Of a stretch of DNA of 64,000 bases, positions 1 through 12,845 are shown piece after piece. The number at the start of each line of letters is the position of its first letter. Position 1 is the stretch's first letter. Source of the DNA: Chiridota heheva (Eukaryota; Echinodermata; Holothuroidea; Apodida; Chiridotidae). A program made the position numbers and the translations under genes. Below the pieces are notes generated by a model that ran no database searches, was not told the DNA's origin, and worked only from the letters and a program-made list of their open reading frames with translations. Where the stretch lies: assembly GCA_020152595.1 (NCBI GenBank), contig JAIGNY010000327.1, positions 1,847,001 through 1,911,000 on the forward strand. The letters run 5' to 3'.

Positions 1-3000
1 GCCTAAAGCCTAAAGGTACAAACAAAGTATTAGTTTATAGGTGTGGCATTTTGCATGATATTCACTGCTTAGTTTCAGTTCTATTTCAATACTAAACCTC
101 AGCATTATGAAAATGACAACAATTTCTTATTGAACTACCTTTTTTTTGACTTAGCAATCTAATCAAGTTTTGCATAACAGTTTTTTGTGACTAATTTGAA
201 ACAATGTAGAGCTGTTGTATCCTTAAATAACCAAAGGTTATGGTTAACCAGAAGGTTAATCTATGCTTATTTGCTTTGAGTTAGTTGGAAGGTGTTTTAC
301 TTGAACTTCGGTGGTGAATACATTTTTGAGAATGTGTTGATCACGAGTCTACAGAATGGCCGAGACAGGGTGAGAAAGTTTAATTCCAGGTAATTAGTGT
401 ACCAAGGTTATTGAATGGAGCAAAATAAACGGTACATCACTCTCAAAGGCTTTCTACGCCAGTCATTTTGAGACCTAGCTTATGAAGCTCAACCATTTTC
501 ATTGATTTTTGGTACAAAATTTGGCAACCTACCACCTACAAATTATATTGAAGATTTTTAGCTCAACGACGATTACGTTGTTGAGGTTATAAAGTGGGTC
601 AAATCTGTTAACTTGTGTCACCTATGTTTGCAATGTATCTAGTCAGAGGGTTTTGGCCAGAAATTTGGCAGGATTGAAAGCATGAAAATCTACACACAAG
701 GTGTATTCAGTTTTTCATTTACTGTTTGCGTACCTAGAATAGAGAAATTTTAATTTTCATCATTTTCACGAAAATCTGCAGTCTAAACTGGACAATATCA
801 GCTGATGCGTTAATAATTAGTTCCATGAATACAAAGACAGACAGAACTGTTCATGTAGCTATGCGTGGCGGTTAACAATTGTAATATGACACCATTTGTG
901 ATTAGAAATTGATGGAACCAACAAGTCTTTGTGCATAAGAAATTTGGTACTAACCTATTATGATGCACTTGTCATTTGCAAGAATTACATTGGTTAAAAA
1001 GGGTTACAGGAAACACGGCACATTCCCCCTCCCTCCCCCACACCCACCCCGTTAATAATTGGTGCCTTGGCCCTGGGAAAATGTACATCAGTATAATTTT
1101 TTTGGATGATCAGGAGGTCTCAAAAAAAAATTAATGACCATAAAAAAAAATTAAAAAAATAGCCACAGGGGCGAAAACCTCTGGTGAAACTCATGCTTTA
1201 CTTTACATTGGTGAAAATAGTATATATTGGACAAAGAATGCCTTAATTCTTTGCCCTTAAAATATTTTGAGATATAAGGGACCCCAAATGTTAGTTTTTC
1301 CTGAGCTTTGTTTCTCTTGGCGACCCTGGTAGGCCTTATGATGATGACTTTTCATGTGAAAAAATAAAACTTGATTTTAGGATTACAAATGTGTGTGGAG
1401 GGAGGGGAAGGGGTCAGAGGCACAGCCAGCATGAGAAAAGTAAGGTGGTCCGGGAGGTCCTCAACCCCCCACTTCCAAGACAATTGTTCAAATTTAGCCA
1501 ACTTCTATGCAATTTTTGTTTTATAAATCTCCCCGTGGGGAGAAGTCAACAGTGGTGGGGAATCGGGCTTTGATAGAAAAATTTACAATACAAAAGATAT
1601 ACTCTGAAGAAAAAATGGGTGTAGTGGGAGAAGGGAAAGGAGCCCTTCTTTGCTCCTGAAATCCCACCTATGATCAGGAGGGTAGGCCCTCATTTTTTAT
1701 CTTCATGAATCATAATATTTCAGGAAAAATACAATCAATTTCACACTTGAAGAAACTTATATCAAATTAAAATTCATAATGCATTCTAGTTAGAAAGGCA
1801 TGGTCGTATGTCTTAATGAAGTTTGTATGGTCTTTTTAGTGCTGATACAAAATAATGTTACAACAATGATTTAGTCCGAAAATATGATAGTTTTTGTCAT
1901 GGATGATAATATATTTATGGTATATGCCGATGGTGTCACCTGAATATATTTTTGAAAGGGTAAAAATGAAATTTGTAAACAATTTTCTGTATCGAAACGT
2001 CTGAAGAAGAATGGTCCAGTTTTTTTTCAGTATAGCTTAGTACAGCTGTACAGTGTACTGTTATTTAATGCAGTGAATGAACGGTTCAGGCACTTGCGGA
2101 GTAATCTTTACAAAAATATCTACAGCCAAAGACCTAACTTGTGTGAAAGATCCTCGCGGACACTATGGTGAAGTGGCCATTACTGTGTGATTTACTGTTA
2201 ATTTTTATGGTGAGATCTGTTTTCTGATTGAATGTGAACTAAAACAAGAAATGATATCAAAAGAAAAAAACATTTTCAAATTTATTTTCCCGATATCGCA
2301 TGAGTAGGCCTACTAGAGGTCACGCCTTGATTGAGAATTGTACAGCTCAGTAGGCCTATACAAAAGAAAGTATGAGAATGGCCGCCACTAATTTGTATTA
2401 GTGTAACTTGTCCACTTCAAGTACATTTTGTGTGTAGCCATGTTTTCCCGCCACAAAACTTTTCAAACACATGGCAGTATGAAGGACTATAATGAGTAGG
2501 CTTATACAGACAAGTGTTTTTGCACCATAACTCCTTGGCCCATTGTTTTGCTCTAGTTTATGGAGCTTTGTGGGGGTAGGAGATTGGGTGAGCTGCTCTG
2601 TGAAGCTTGTACTAGGCCTAACGTAATATAAATTTCACTGCACGTGTCTATTGAACATACACACATGGCCATACCATGATATGCAAGATTGGTCTCATTT
2701 TCATGGATAAATTGGAAATCTGTTACTTCAGTCAAGGCTACTGGTCGCCATATGCAGGAAACTGCCATGGGATATGATATGTTACTCATGACGTAATATG
2801 TTGTTATACTCTCGTCAGCCAATTGGAAAGTTAATTCAGTAATGAAGTTTAAAGTGATGGTGTTATTTTCAAATATAAAAAGTTCAAATGCTAGTTCAAG
2901 GGAAACAAGTATATATATATTTTTGTAATACTACTGGTAATGCTTTCTTCTTCTTTGTTTGAATGTACTAAAAATATGCAATGAAGGAGGGTACTTAACA

Positions 3001-4860
3001 TTTTATAAACTTGAATGTGTAAATGTTTTAAGTTGGTTATGATTACATGTGTGTTCGCACCATATGTTGTGGTTGAATTGACCTTCACATTCACGTAATG
3101 TCAGTAATCGACCAAAACATGACAGCACCACCCTTTGGAACACATTATAATTTATACTAAAAGGCTTATAACTTGTTAAAAGCACAATTTTTCAGACATT
3201 GCTATGAAGTGAAAATCAGGAGCTAATTTTGTATATGTGTGTATTTATTTCTAAAGATATTTGCCTGCATATATGTCCAGAATTTAACATTACACATTGT
3301 GATATGAAATATAACCTCACTGTTAGACTGCCCTAAATTCGTGCCAGGCAGCACCCACCTAAGAGTATTAACTCACTACATGCTGATAAACTTGCTGAAT
3401 AAAGAGGATTTAAATAAGAAAACCTGTTTCAACTGCTAAAACCACCACCACCCCTTCCATATGCCACATACAAATATCATTGAGCTTTAACATCATATCG
3501 ATGATCTGGTTCAGTTTGCACTGCTTCTTTTGCCCAAATGCATTAATTATTTTGCCAATATTTTGAGTATTGTTAGGGGTGTGACTTATCCCTCTCCCCT
3601 TGTTATACTTCCTGGATGTTATACTTTCTGGATGTTATAGTTAGGGGTGGGACTTAATCCCTTCCCCTTGTTATACTAAGTCTACGGATTAGATTGTTCC
3701 AGTATAACTTTAACTATGCATGTATTTTAATGCAATCATGTTTACATTTGATTTTGAAAGATTATGCATTCCTTTTTGTTGGAAATTGATTTACATATAT
3801 TGGAGTCTGTCATATAAAGAGCATGTATAGACTCCATGCAGAACAGGAATTTGAGAGTATTTTTAAGGTTACTGAGATGTACCTTTAAGGTTACTGGGAT
3901 GGTAGGGGCTCTTTTTTCATGGGTCTTAAGGGTAGTATGGTGAGCTATTTCAGTCATGGTCAGAAATGGAATGCAACATTAGGGTTTCAACTAAGCTTAT
4001 GATTTTGAGCAGTGCTTTACCTAGTGTGAAAAAACGCCCCCCTCCCCATAGATAGTGTGACGATCTTGAAATTTTTCCAGCACTTACATATTACCCTTAA
4101 ATGAGCCAAATTGTTTTTGCTCACATTTTTGCCTACAAAGATTTTGGGAGTAGACCTCATTCAATATTGTGGAAAGAAGGATTTAATTAATCGAACAGAA
4201 AGGTTGGGAAAGTAGTAAGAGTAACCTAATCAATTATGGGTGTCATGCTTCTTCATTGGCAAAGATGGAATAGTTATGCTCTGACCTTGAAAAGAAAGTA
4301 GAGACGTCTCTTTCCTCTGTAGGAAATAGTGTCAAAGAGCAATGTAACCATTAAAAACAATGAAGGTCTCAAGACGATGGATGATCTCCCACTTCCCCAG
4401 AAATTCAGTTTCGAGCCCCTTTTTTGGTTCAGGTAAACTCTTAATTTGCAATCTGGCATTTGATAATGTATGAAAACACTAACGATCATATGAAAGTAGA
4501 ATTAATATTTTAAGAAAAGAAAGATGCGAGGAAAAGCAAAACATAATATATTATAAATGTTATAACATGATATAATTGCCGTATACTGACTGTCAATACC
4601 AAGTTCTATGGATTTTTTAGCCACCGGTCGCATTCTGTTAGTTAAGTGTGTTTATATATGTTGGCATCTAAGATATATATATATCTTCTCTATATACTAC
4701 CCACAGAAAGCCGTTTCTTGCCTCTTGCTGTACCTTCTTGCTTTCTGGGTGTATGTAGTCTTTTTGGTTGTAAGAATAAAATCAATTTGATCAGAACTAG
4801 TACTTGGTTGGGTAGGATACAACAGATTTATGCGCTGTCACAATTGAGAAAGATTAAAGG
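1..4860. other. AT-rich non-coding stretch, nothing recognised
   Basis: No exon, RNA gene or known transposon protein could be recognised on either strand. The open frames are short and match no family I know. A roughly 75-bp tandem duplication lies at about 3574-3676: a block of the form TTAGGGGTG(T/G)GACTTA...CCCCTTGTTATACT appears twice. A segment near 3105-3200 resembles 58500-58600, so part of it is dispersed repeat. It could be intergenic or an intron of an unseen neighbouring gene. Confidence 0.5.
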
Positions 4861-5046
4861 AGCTGGCGGTCGAAAAGTGAGTGGGTATTTTTTTTAATTT
4901 TAAAGAATATTTCAACCCATTTTTCGTGCAGGTCATGGTCATGAAAACCTTTCTTCCTTATGAATACTTTTTTTTAAATGAAATAGTAATTATGAAAAAT
5001 TTGCTTTTCAAATTTTCCTTGACTTATGCCCTCACTTTTCGAGCTA
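4861..5046. mobile_element. Small MITE with inverted ends
   Basis: The left end reads GGCGGTCGAAAAGTGAG and the right end CTCACTTTTCGAGCTAG, so the termini are inverted over roughly 14 bp (TCGAAAAGTGAG). The interior is AT-rich with no coding capacity. A diverged relative lies at about 25902-26105 in a PUF60 intron, with the same left end and a similar interior (TTATGAATACT, then AATTTCCTTGACTT), which supports a dispersed family. The target duplication was not resolved and the superfamily is unknown. Confidence 0.55.
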
Positions 5047-5305
5047 GAGCCTTTGGATGATTATGTAGATCAACAATGAATTTATCATGAGCATGGTTAT
5101 GTAATATTTGTGAACAATCATGTTTTGTATCCTCTGTTTGTGCCATTGAAAGTGGAGGAGAATATTGTGATGTGGGTGCCTTGGGCAGTATGTCTTGTTT
5201 TTGTGACTACAATATGAAAAAAGGTTCCAAAGAAAGTCTGAAAGTTAAAAAGTTGGTGTTTTTATTTCTTGTGTGTTTTAAGTAGAATGTTGGGAAATGG
5301 CATTA

Positions 5306-5579
5306 ATTTACCCCGCTAAGCGTAGCGGGGATATTTACGAGAGTTATACTTACCTTCCATGCTATTAATATGCAATCTGGTCACATGACCTAATTCTAAC
5401 GCACTTCTAACCGACCCTAAGAAAAGCAGTAACCAGCCAAGCCCTAACCTCCCTAATACCACTGTACTACCACTTCACTCAACCTTCCACCGAGGCCTGA
5501 ACGAGAGGGGAGGCGGGCGGGATGCATGGAAGGTAAGTATAACTCTCGTAAATATCCCCACTACGCTTAGCGGGGTAAA
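5306..5579. repeat. 274-bp perfect-type hairpin at the left end of the foldback element
   Basis: Arms 5306-5362 and 5524-5579 are inverted copies over about 56 bp with a single mismatch. Each begins ATTTACCCCGCTAAGCGTAG and ends at the shared CTTACCTTCCATGC motif. Within each arm CCCCGCTA and TAGCGGGG form a further 8-bp stem around a 4-base loop. The block directly precedes 5577-5631, which matches the far right end of the element. The block is therefore either a terminal rearrangement of the foldback element or a small palindromic MITE inserted exactly at its edge. Confidence 0.75.
5350..5480. repeat. Left inverted repeat arm of the foldback element
   Basis: This runs from CTTACCTTCCATGC through CTAAGAAAAGCAGTAACCAG to CCACTTCACTC. 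It is the reverse complement of 12696-12827 with only a few differences, for example CCTAATTCTAACGC here against CCTGATTCTATCGC in the partner. The low divergence suggests recent activity or gene conversion between the arms. Confidence 0.8.
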
Positions 5580-7929
5580 TTTACTTCCAAGTTATACCTT
5601 ACCTTCCATGCTATTAATATGCAATCAGATTGCAACAGAGGAACGGAAGGAAGGGAGTTCAGACCGAAGCACATTTTTTTTAATGGCTGGTACGAAAACT
5701 CACACTAATCGAATCCGTGTAAAGGACTAAATTCCTTCTCCTCTTAAGGATGAAAGACCTCAGCGTGGGAAGAACTAAAACATAGTAAACCACGTCTAGT
5801 CAGTCAAACCGAACGAGGCACCATTCGTTGACGGTAACGGAGGCAGATATCGAATGAACCTGAGCCAAAAACTCAGAAGAACAAGCCAACCGGAAGAGCG
5901 TTTGGACACAATATGAATATCAGCAAAGTGTCTACGAAAAACGCCACAAACCACACCGGAATTCGTCCACGAGACAGAACCAGCTTGTAAACCACGATTG
6001 GGAACGAAGCATGTACCAACTAAAACGAATTGAAGAAATCCCGGACAAGGGAAAAAATTCGTTAGCGCGTAACCGCGTAAGAGCAAAAGTTAGCGGGGTA
6101 ACACGAACGTCGAAAAGTGAGTCCGACCAAAAACAAGAGAAAAAGCGTTTTCTCGAACGGCGGCACGAGAGATCCCGTGAAAAGAGGCTATGCCCCAAAC
6201 CCGAGTGCATACCGCGGCCGTTCGATGAACAGTTCAGACTACTTTGAAAGAAAGTTACTGGACGATCTATCGGAAGAAAATGTCACATGACACACTACGA
6301 GGAGACCGTGTAACTTTCCAGTGGTCGCGAGTCAAAGACCGTAGACCCAACTGAAAAAACCTCGGTGGATAGCTGCAATTTATCCCAGAGCTCATGACTG
6401 AACCAAGTCTGAGAGAGGGCCCACCTCCATAACGAGGAGGGGGTGAACAACCTCTCAGAAAAACCATGCTACGTCGAGGAAAGGCGGACTAAGGCCACAC
6501 CATCGAGCGAAGCGCTCCGGGACTGAGATGCAGTCCGCTGGAGCCCGGGAAAGAGACAAAAGCCGAGGGAACCGCAGTGAGCTGGGAAAAGTGGGCGCTA
6601 TTGGCCGTACGTCGCCTAGCGTAGCATACTTGGTACTAGCATGAAAGGCGGAAAACGTAACCCACATAGTTGAGTTGTGAAGAGAACAAATGCGTCGACC
6701 CTGAAACCCGCGGGTCAGGAGAAAAGGCAGCTTGCGAACAGACCTACGTCCGGGGGACCGAAAAAGGTCCTGATCGCTCTGGTCACCTACAGGAAGAACG
6801 CCCATCAAGTGGGGGGTTCCGCTGAAACAAGACGATAGTGATCGTGTACTCGTAGTCCAAGGTGAGCGGCCGTAAGGCTGGCATAGTTCGTCCTGCGCCG
6901 AGACGAGAGGAACGACTCAGAAAACTCTTGGGAGGACGTTCCTAACTGTCTGAAAAGAGACCACAACAGTGGTGCAAAAACGGCGCGAAACTGAAAAAGC
7001 CTCGCTCAGCACTAGCGGTAAAAGGTGAACAGAAAAGCCTCGGCATTCCGCCCGTTGAAAAAGGTCAAGTACCCGTACAAGTTTCCGTCATAAGGGGTCA
7101 CAAGAAAAGCGCCCCTACCTCGATCAAGACGCATCCGTCGGCACTGACGGTGAAATCTGACGGGCGAAAACTTCGGTCCGCACACCAGGTGGGAGCATCC
7201 GCACCACCACCAAAGGGGGTGACTACCGATTAATCGTGTAAAGCGGAGGTACTGAATGACACCATCGTCAGTCCAGACAAGACTGCTGACCCTGAGCAAA
7301 AATTGTTTAAACTTTACCGAACTAAACCAATGGCTAGCGAATTTAAAAGGCAGGCCGTTAATATAAAACGTATACAAAAAGGGCTGCAAACCGCGTACGG
7401 CTATGTAGCTGTGAGACGGTTTTGGGTCGTAAGACCGCGGAGCCGTACAACATAGTCGACGGCACCAAAGCGGTGTCTGAAAACTGTAGCAGGCGCGGAA
7501 CCGCGTAGCTCCAGACCACTCCTATCAACCGCGAAACTTATCTATGAGGTTGTCTAGAAAAAGGTGTTAACGTACTACGTATAGCAACAACCTTGGAATT
7601 GCGGAGCCTACAGCTACGAGTGTCGAGAAAACTAATACCGTATGTCTGTACGGGTAGTTAAGTAACAGGCCGTAAAGCCGCATTGAACTGCCTTAAGGTG
7701 TTAAAGTATGGAATGAACTATACGTGCCGTTGTTTTGAATAGCTACCCCGATCGTGAGGTCATCTTACAAAAGGCCACCTATGTCAAGAAAAGTATCCGT
7801 CATGGATTTTGACAGGGGGGTGTAACGTACTACGTCAACCGTATGAGTCGCAAACCCAACACTGGGGTAGAATGACGAAAGAGTAGACATCCTGTGTATA
7901 CTACATGGACCGTTAATTCCGTTAAACAC

Positions 7930-8720
7930 CCCTCACCACGGAGCTGAGAAGCGCGTGGCTACTGGGGGAACGTACGCCGTACAAAGTATGCATCCCCATT
8001 AAGTATTATAGAGCCGTTATGGGTCTACAAAGGCGTCAGCATGACAAGTAAAAACCACTAGTCATCCGCCAAGTTTGTCTCTGTGCACCACGGAGCAATA
8101 AGCTAGTGGCTACGCGAGAGGGACAACTGGTACTGGTACGTGTCCCTAACGTAATAGCTATCAGTACAAAGAGCCGTCTAGGTCTACGATAGCGTTAACG
8201 TACTACATCCGTAACGTGAGTCGTTACCTCAGTATACTTCTATTCACTACGGGGCCACCGAGTAAGTGGCTACGCGTAGGGAAGTAGTACTCCATACGCG
8301 TTCCTGGAGAGAATAGCTAAAAATATACTGGGGGCGTAAGGAATACGGAGGAGTTCACGTGCTACACGAGTCGTAAACGTAGTTTGTTTCATCACGGAGC
8401 TACGAAACTGGTAGCTGCGTGGGGAAGAGGGGACTACCGTCGTAATCAGTACGTGTCCCGGTAAGAAAAATGGCCGCAGAACTCTGTAGCTCATGGCTAC
8501 TGGTCCTCTACCACACAGCTGCGCTGCAGGTGTAGGCCGTTAACCCCGTTTGTATATACTCACTACGGAGCAGCGTAGCCGATGGCTACGCGTGGGGGAC
8601 TGCCGTCGAACGCTAAAAGCGTCCCGGTAAGAAAAACGACCGCGGAACCCTGCAACACGCGGCTAACGGTCGCAATATCCCAAAGTTCCGTTACCCGGGT
8701 TTATCGCACATTGTACGTAA
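7930..8720. repeat. Degenerate ~155-165-bp tandem array
   Basis: A motif of the form CAC(T)ACGGAGC...GTGGCTACGCG...GGGAC recurs near 7935, 8090, 8245, 8390 and 8555, each followed by a segment ending in a TGTCCC-like word and AGAATAGCT- or GAAAAA-like words. Spacing is roughly 145-165 bp and the units are strongly diverged. No coding frame is conserved between units, so this looks like an old satellite-type expansion inside the foldback element. Confidence 0.55.
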
Positions 8721-8789
8721 AACCGCGTCAATATCTGTATAATTGGAGCGGAACGTCTCGTTTGACACAAAAATCATATTCAGAGTAGT

Positions 8790-10600
8790 TTGAACGGTCG
8801 TGGAACTACGTAACACGGAGAAAATGGCTCTCGTGATGGTATGCCACCTGTAGAGACAGATTTCTTATCACCCGAGCGCTAGGCCTCCCTGAGCAAGCGC
8901 TTACACGCGGCGCATCCTGGGAGCGTAACTCACCGACAAACGGGGACTCGTCCTCGTGGCCATGATACTGGTGAAAATCGAAGCGGAACCGTGACATTCA
9001 GCGCGGAAATCTCACCAAGTCAGCTCACACAGACGTGGAGAAGGAAAAGCTCGCCGAAGATTGTAACCATCGCCAGACCATGTAGCTAAAAAGCTAAACA
9101 ATCGGGTGTGACGTACGTTGTACGTTACCTTGCTGCAGAACTATGCAGCTCTAACGGACCCAAACGTCATCCCATGACCAGTACGGAGCCACCGAGCTGT
9201 TTTACGGACCCTTACGGGGCCGTGAAAACAAGCCGTAAGGAACCGATCACCGGAGCCGTACGAACCCTAATGGACCCGTGCAAGGAATCCAATGGCTCAA
9301 CAATTAGCCATACAAAGGGTATTAACTCACGTATAACCCCGTAGGGCGACGCCTCTTGGGGGCCTACCGGTCCCATCTTGGAACCGAGGACCACAGCGGT
9401 GGACATGGGTTTGATCATGTCGATAATACCGCAGCGCAACGTAGGAAGCGGTTACATGCGACGCATCGCAGAACATCTAACATTCTAAGGCGCTTAACGC
9501 ACCGACACTAGGGACCTGCCCTCCGTGTCGATGATAGAGGTGAAAACCATCGCGGAACTGTAACGTTCAACGCGGAAAATCTTACTGAGGCAGTCCACAC
9601 GGCCGTGGAACAGCGTAGCTGATGGCTACAGAGACAAGAAGAAAATAGCTCTCGTGATGCTGTACTTCTCGTGAAGATTGTCACCTATCACCCTTTTTTT
9701 GTACCAAGTAGCTTCCTAGCTAGCGGGCTCAATTTCCGGGTTCATCGTACAGTGTACGTTATCCCGGTGCAAAAACTCTGAAGTCGTACGGGCCCGTACG
9801 GTCTAGAGAAGCGTTTGCACTCTATGCATAGCGGGACCTCTTAGGTGCGTAACGTACCAACACTTGGAGGTCTGCACGGCCTCTGTGCCTATGATACTGG
9901 TGAAAATAAATGCGGAACTGTAACGTTCAACGCGGATAATCGTATTAATGGTGTTCACATGATCGTGGAACTGCGTAGCTAATGGCTACGGAACCAAGAA
10001 GAGAATAGCTTGCACGGCGTTATACTTCTTGTGAAGATTATCACTTGTCACCTGGCCACATAGCTAGTGGGTGTATATCCGGGTTAATCGTACGGTGTAC
10101 GATATCCCGTTACAAAACTACGGAGCCGTACGCATCCGATCACCGGAGCCGCACTCTCTCAGTCGCACCTTGAAAATAATGGTCGCGGTGGAGTCTGTAC
10201 TCCGGCCACGCCGCTTGAACCCAATCGTTGCAAAGAGTACAAAGAATAGACTCGCAGCATAATCTGCACGCGTAACGCGTGAGATGGATGTCACCGGAGC
10301 GTAAATCAACGAAACGTTAGCACGCTACGCCCGGACATCATGGGTGTGTAAAGCATCGACACTCGGGGACCTGCCCCCCATGTCCATGATACTGGTGAAA
10401 ATAATTACGGAACTGTAACGTTCAACGCAGACAACCTTAATTGCATTCACACGATCCGTGGAACTGCGTAGCTAATGGCTAAGGGACCAAGAAGAAAATA
10501 GCTGTCGTGATGCTATACGTCTTGTAAAGAATGTCATTTGTCACCTGACCACGTAGCTTAGTAGCTAGTGGGCGTATAACCGGGTTAACCGTACAGTGTA
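8790..10600. repeat. Degenerate tandem array of ~375-560-bp units
   Basis: Four diverged units share an ordered set of landmarks: CATGATACTGGTGAAAAT, then GGAAC(T/C)GTAACGTTCAACGCGG, then CGTGGAACTGCGTAGCTAATGG, then AAGAAAATAGCT(C)TCGTGATG, then TCAC(C)TGGCCAC. The CGTTCAACGC landmark lies near 8995 (as CATTCAGCGC), 9560, 9920 and 10425. The units are longer than those of the preceding array but share the GTGGCTACG/TAATGGCTACG vocabulary, so the two arrays probably derive from one another. Confidence 0.6.
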
Positions 10601-10619
10601 CGTTATCCCTTTAAAAATA

Positions 10620-11512
10620 CGTTCCGCTCACTGGAGCCGTCCGATGGAACCGAAAGCGGGGCGTAAACACGGACCGTAAGGAACCGTCCAATGGAACCGT
10701 AAACACAGGGCGTGGAACCGTCTAAGCCCGTAAACACGGAACCATATGGAACCGTCCAATGGAACCGTACGGACCCGTAAACATGGGCCGCGGAACCGTC
10801 CAAGCCCGTAAACACGGGCCACGGAACCGTACACACGGGCCGCGGAACCTCTATGGAACCGTCCAACGGAACCGCCCAATACCCGAACACGGGCTGCGGA
10901 ACCGTCCAACGGAACTGTCTCTATGGAACCCTCCAACGGAACCGCCCAATACCCGAACACGGGCTGCGGGACCGTATGGAACTGTCCAACACAACCGTCT
11001 CTATGGAACCGTCCAACGGAATCGCCTAATACCCGAACACGGGCTGCGGGACCGTATGGAACCGTCCAACGGAACCGTCTCTATGGAACCGTCCAATACC
11101 CGAACACGGGCTGCGGAACCGTATGGAACCGTCCAACGGAACTGTCTCTATGGAACCGTCCAATACCTGAACACGGGCTGCGGGACCGTATGGAACTGTC
11201 CAACACAACCGTCTCTATGGAACCGTCCAACGGAATCGCCTAATACCCGAACACGGGCTGCGGGACCGTATGGAACCGTCCAACGGAACCGTCCAATACC
11301 CGAACACGGGCTGCGGAACCGTCCAACGGAACCGTCTCTTTCTCTATGGAACCGTCCAATGGAACTGCTCAACGCCCGCACCTGGGCTGCGGAACCGTCC
11401 AACGGAACCGTATCTCTCTCTCTCTATGGAACCGTCCAACGGAACCGCTAAACCCAGCACTTGGGCTGCGGAACCGTATGGAACCGTCCAACGGAACCGT
11501 ACTAACCCGTAA
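10620..11512. repeat. GGAACCGT-rich tandem array with higher-order units
   Basis: The basic words are GGAACCGTCCAAC and GGAACCGTATGGAACC, organised in higher-order units punctuated by AATACCCGAACACGGGCTGC. The start is diverged (GGAGCCGTCCGATGG) and the middle is homogeneous. Long open frames result on both strands, including a 230-codon one on the plus strand, but they only restate the repeat. Related words (GGAGCCGTACG, GGAACCGATCACCGG) occur in the preceding array near 9190-9260 and 10125-10150, so this array looks like a local amplification of part of that unit. Confidence 0.85.
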
Positions 11513-11720
11513 ACGGGTGTCTTTTCAACTTAGGCGACGCTTTTGACGCCCCTAAGAAGTTATCTCTCTCTCTCTTACCTTACCGCTCTAGGCGCAACGC
11601 CACTAAGAGCTTATTCTCTCTCTCTGAACTTTTTTAACTCTAGGTGGCGTTCACTTGGAACGTCACCTAAGGCGCAACGCCACTGAGTTAATCATTCTCG
11701 ATAAAATTCCTGAAAAAAGA
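11513..11720. repeat. CT microsatellites alternating with a GGCGCAACGCCACT repeat
   Basis: Short CT tracts near 11411, 11560 and 11613 alternate with copies of TCTAGGCG(C)AACGCCACTAAGAG-like sequence. The last copies (AGGTGGCGTTCACTTGG / AACGTCACCTAAGGC) form a short inverted pair. This is still inside the foldback element and looks non-coding. Confidence 0.5.
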
Positions 11721-12695
11721 AGAACGTATATCCATGCATACATACACAAATACGGTAAGCAACTATGACCCTACGATCACGCTAAAGAGAGACGAGGCAT
11801 AGCAAATAAATACAGCAAAGAAAATTTTTAAACAGAAAAAATTTCTATCTGGAAATTTTTTAAAACCCGAGAAAATGCATCCAACGTACAGACTTTACAA
11901 GCGCCGGGGTAATGTGGAAAATGCCAACCACTGAGTACTTGATGTCTGTAAAGATAAAAAGAAAAGATTAGTTTCCCTTTAAATAAGACGTCGGAGAGAC
12001 CCCCTCCCGGTCTCTCCAACGCCCCAAAAATCAAGCTTGAAAATTAAAAACTTTGTCCCTATTTATGTAAGAAAAATGAAAATATTCATATGCTGGTAAC
12101 GTTAATACAAAAATAAGCTCTCTTGTAACAACTGTAGCTCCTTGGAGAAGCTCGGAGCCGACTCCCCGAACACCAGACGGGGACGTCGACCCAATGCGCA
12201 TGCGCCTAAATCAGAAAAAGAAATTGGCCTAATGCATACGAGAACTTCTACTGAGATATCCTAACGAGTTAATACATATTATAACGCTAGGCTACCCTCA
12301 TGAAAGGGCGGGGCCGAGGGTGAAAAACACTTAAACCCCGGGGCAAGAGGTCCCCTAGACAGGCACACCTGGTGCTCTAGGACCTAAAAACACCCGCCAC
12401 GAGAGTAGGACGCTCTCGAACTAGCCACTCGCTTTGTACGAATGGAGACAAAAACCGTTAACCTAAGTGTAGGCTACACGGGTAAAGTCGTGTAGGTCGG
12501 CCGAAGAAATCTCGGACCCATCGCTACCTCACCCTTATCTCGGAAGACTTGAAAAGGCGAGCCAGATGAGAAAGGGCAGCGTAAAAACCCTCCAGGTAGA
12601 TGCTGCCGAAGAGAAAAGAGTTAGAAAGGTTAATTATTAATAAAATAAAAATGACCAGTTTTCAGCGATGTTAGTCCCAACAACGCGCTGAAAAA

Positions 12696-12845
12696 GAGTG
12701 AAGTGGTAGTACAGTGGTATTAGGGAGGTTAGGGCTTGGCTGGTTACTGCTTTTCTTAGGGTCGGTTAGAAGTGCGATAGAATCAGGTCATGTGACCAGA
12801 TTGCATATTAATAGCATGGAAGGTAAGGTATAACTTGAAGTAAAT
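12696..12845. repeat. Right inverted repeat arm of the foldback element
   Basis: The arm begins GAGTGAAGTGGTAGTACAG and ends GGTATAACTTGAAGTAAATT. Its inner 130 bp pair with 5350-5480; its outer ~45 bp pair better with 5577-5631, which carries the same ACTTCCAAGTTATACC variant. The right end is therefore simple where the left end is compound. Confidence 0.8.

Larger units (their letters stand above)
5306..12845. mobile_element. 7.5-kb foldback-like element with complex inverted ends
   Basis: The two ends carry nearly identical sequence in opposite orientation: 5350-5480 pairs with 12696-12827, and 5577-5631 pairs with 12799-12845, which includes the outermost right end. The interior differs sharply from the flanks: it is richer in G+C and CpG, is full of CGTA and TACG words, and is built partly of nested tandem repeats. 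No transposase, reverse transcriptase or other protein family is recognisable; open frames up to about 125 codons are what a G+C-rich non-coding region gives by chance. Long compound inverted ends with a repetitive interior recall foldback elements (TU of sea urchins, FB/Galileo of Drosophila), but that is analogy, not homology. No target duplication was found. The element lies about 2.5 kb downstream of the PUF60 stop codon. Confidence 0.65.
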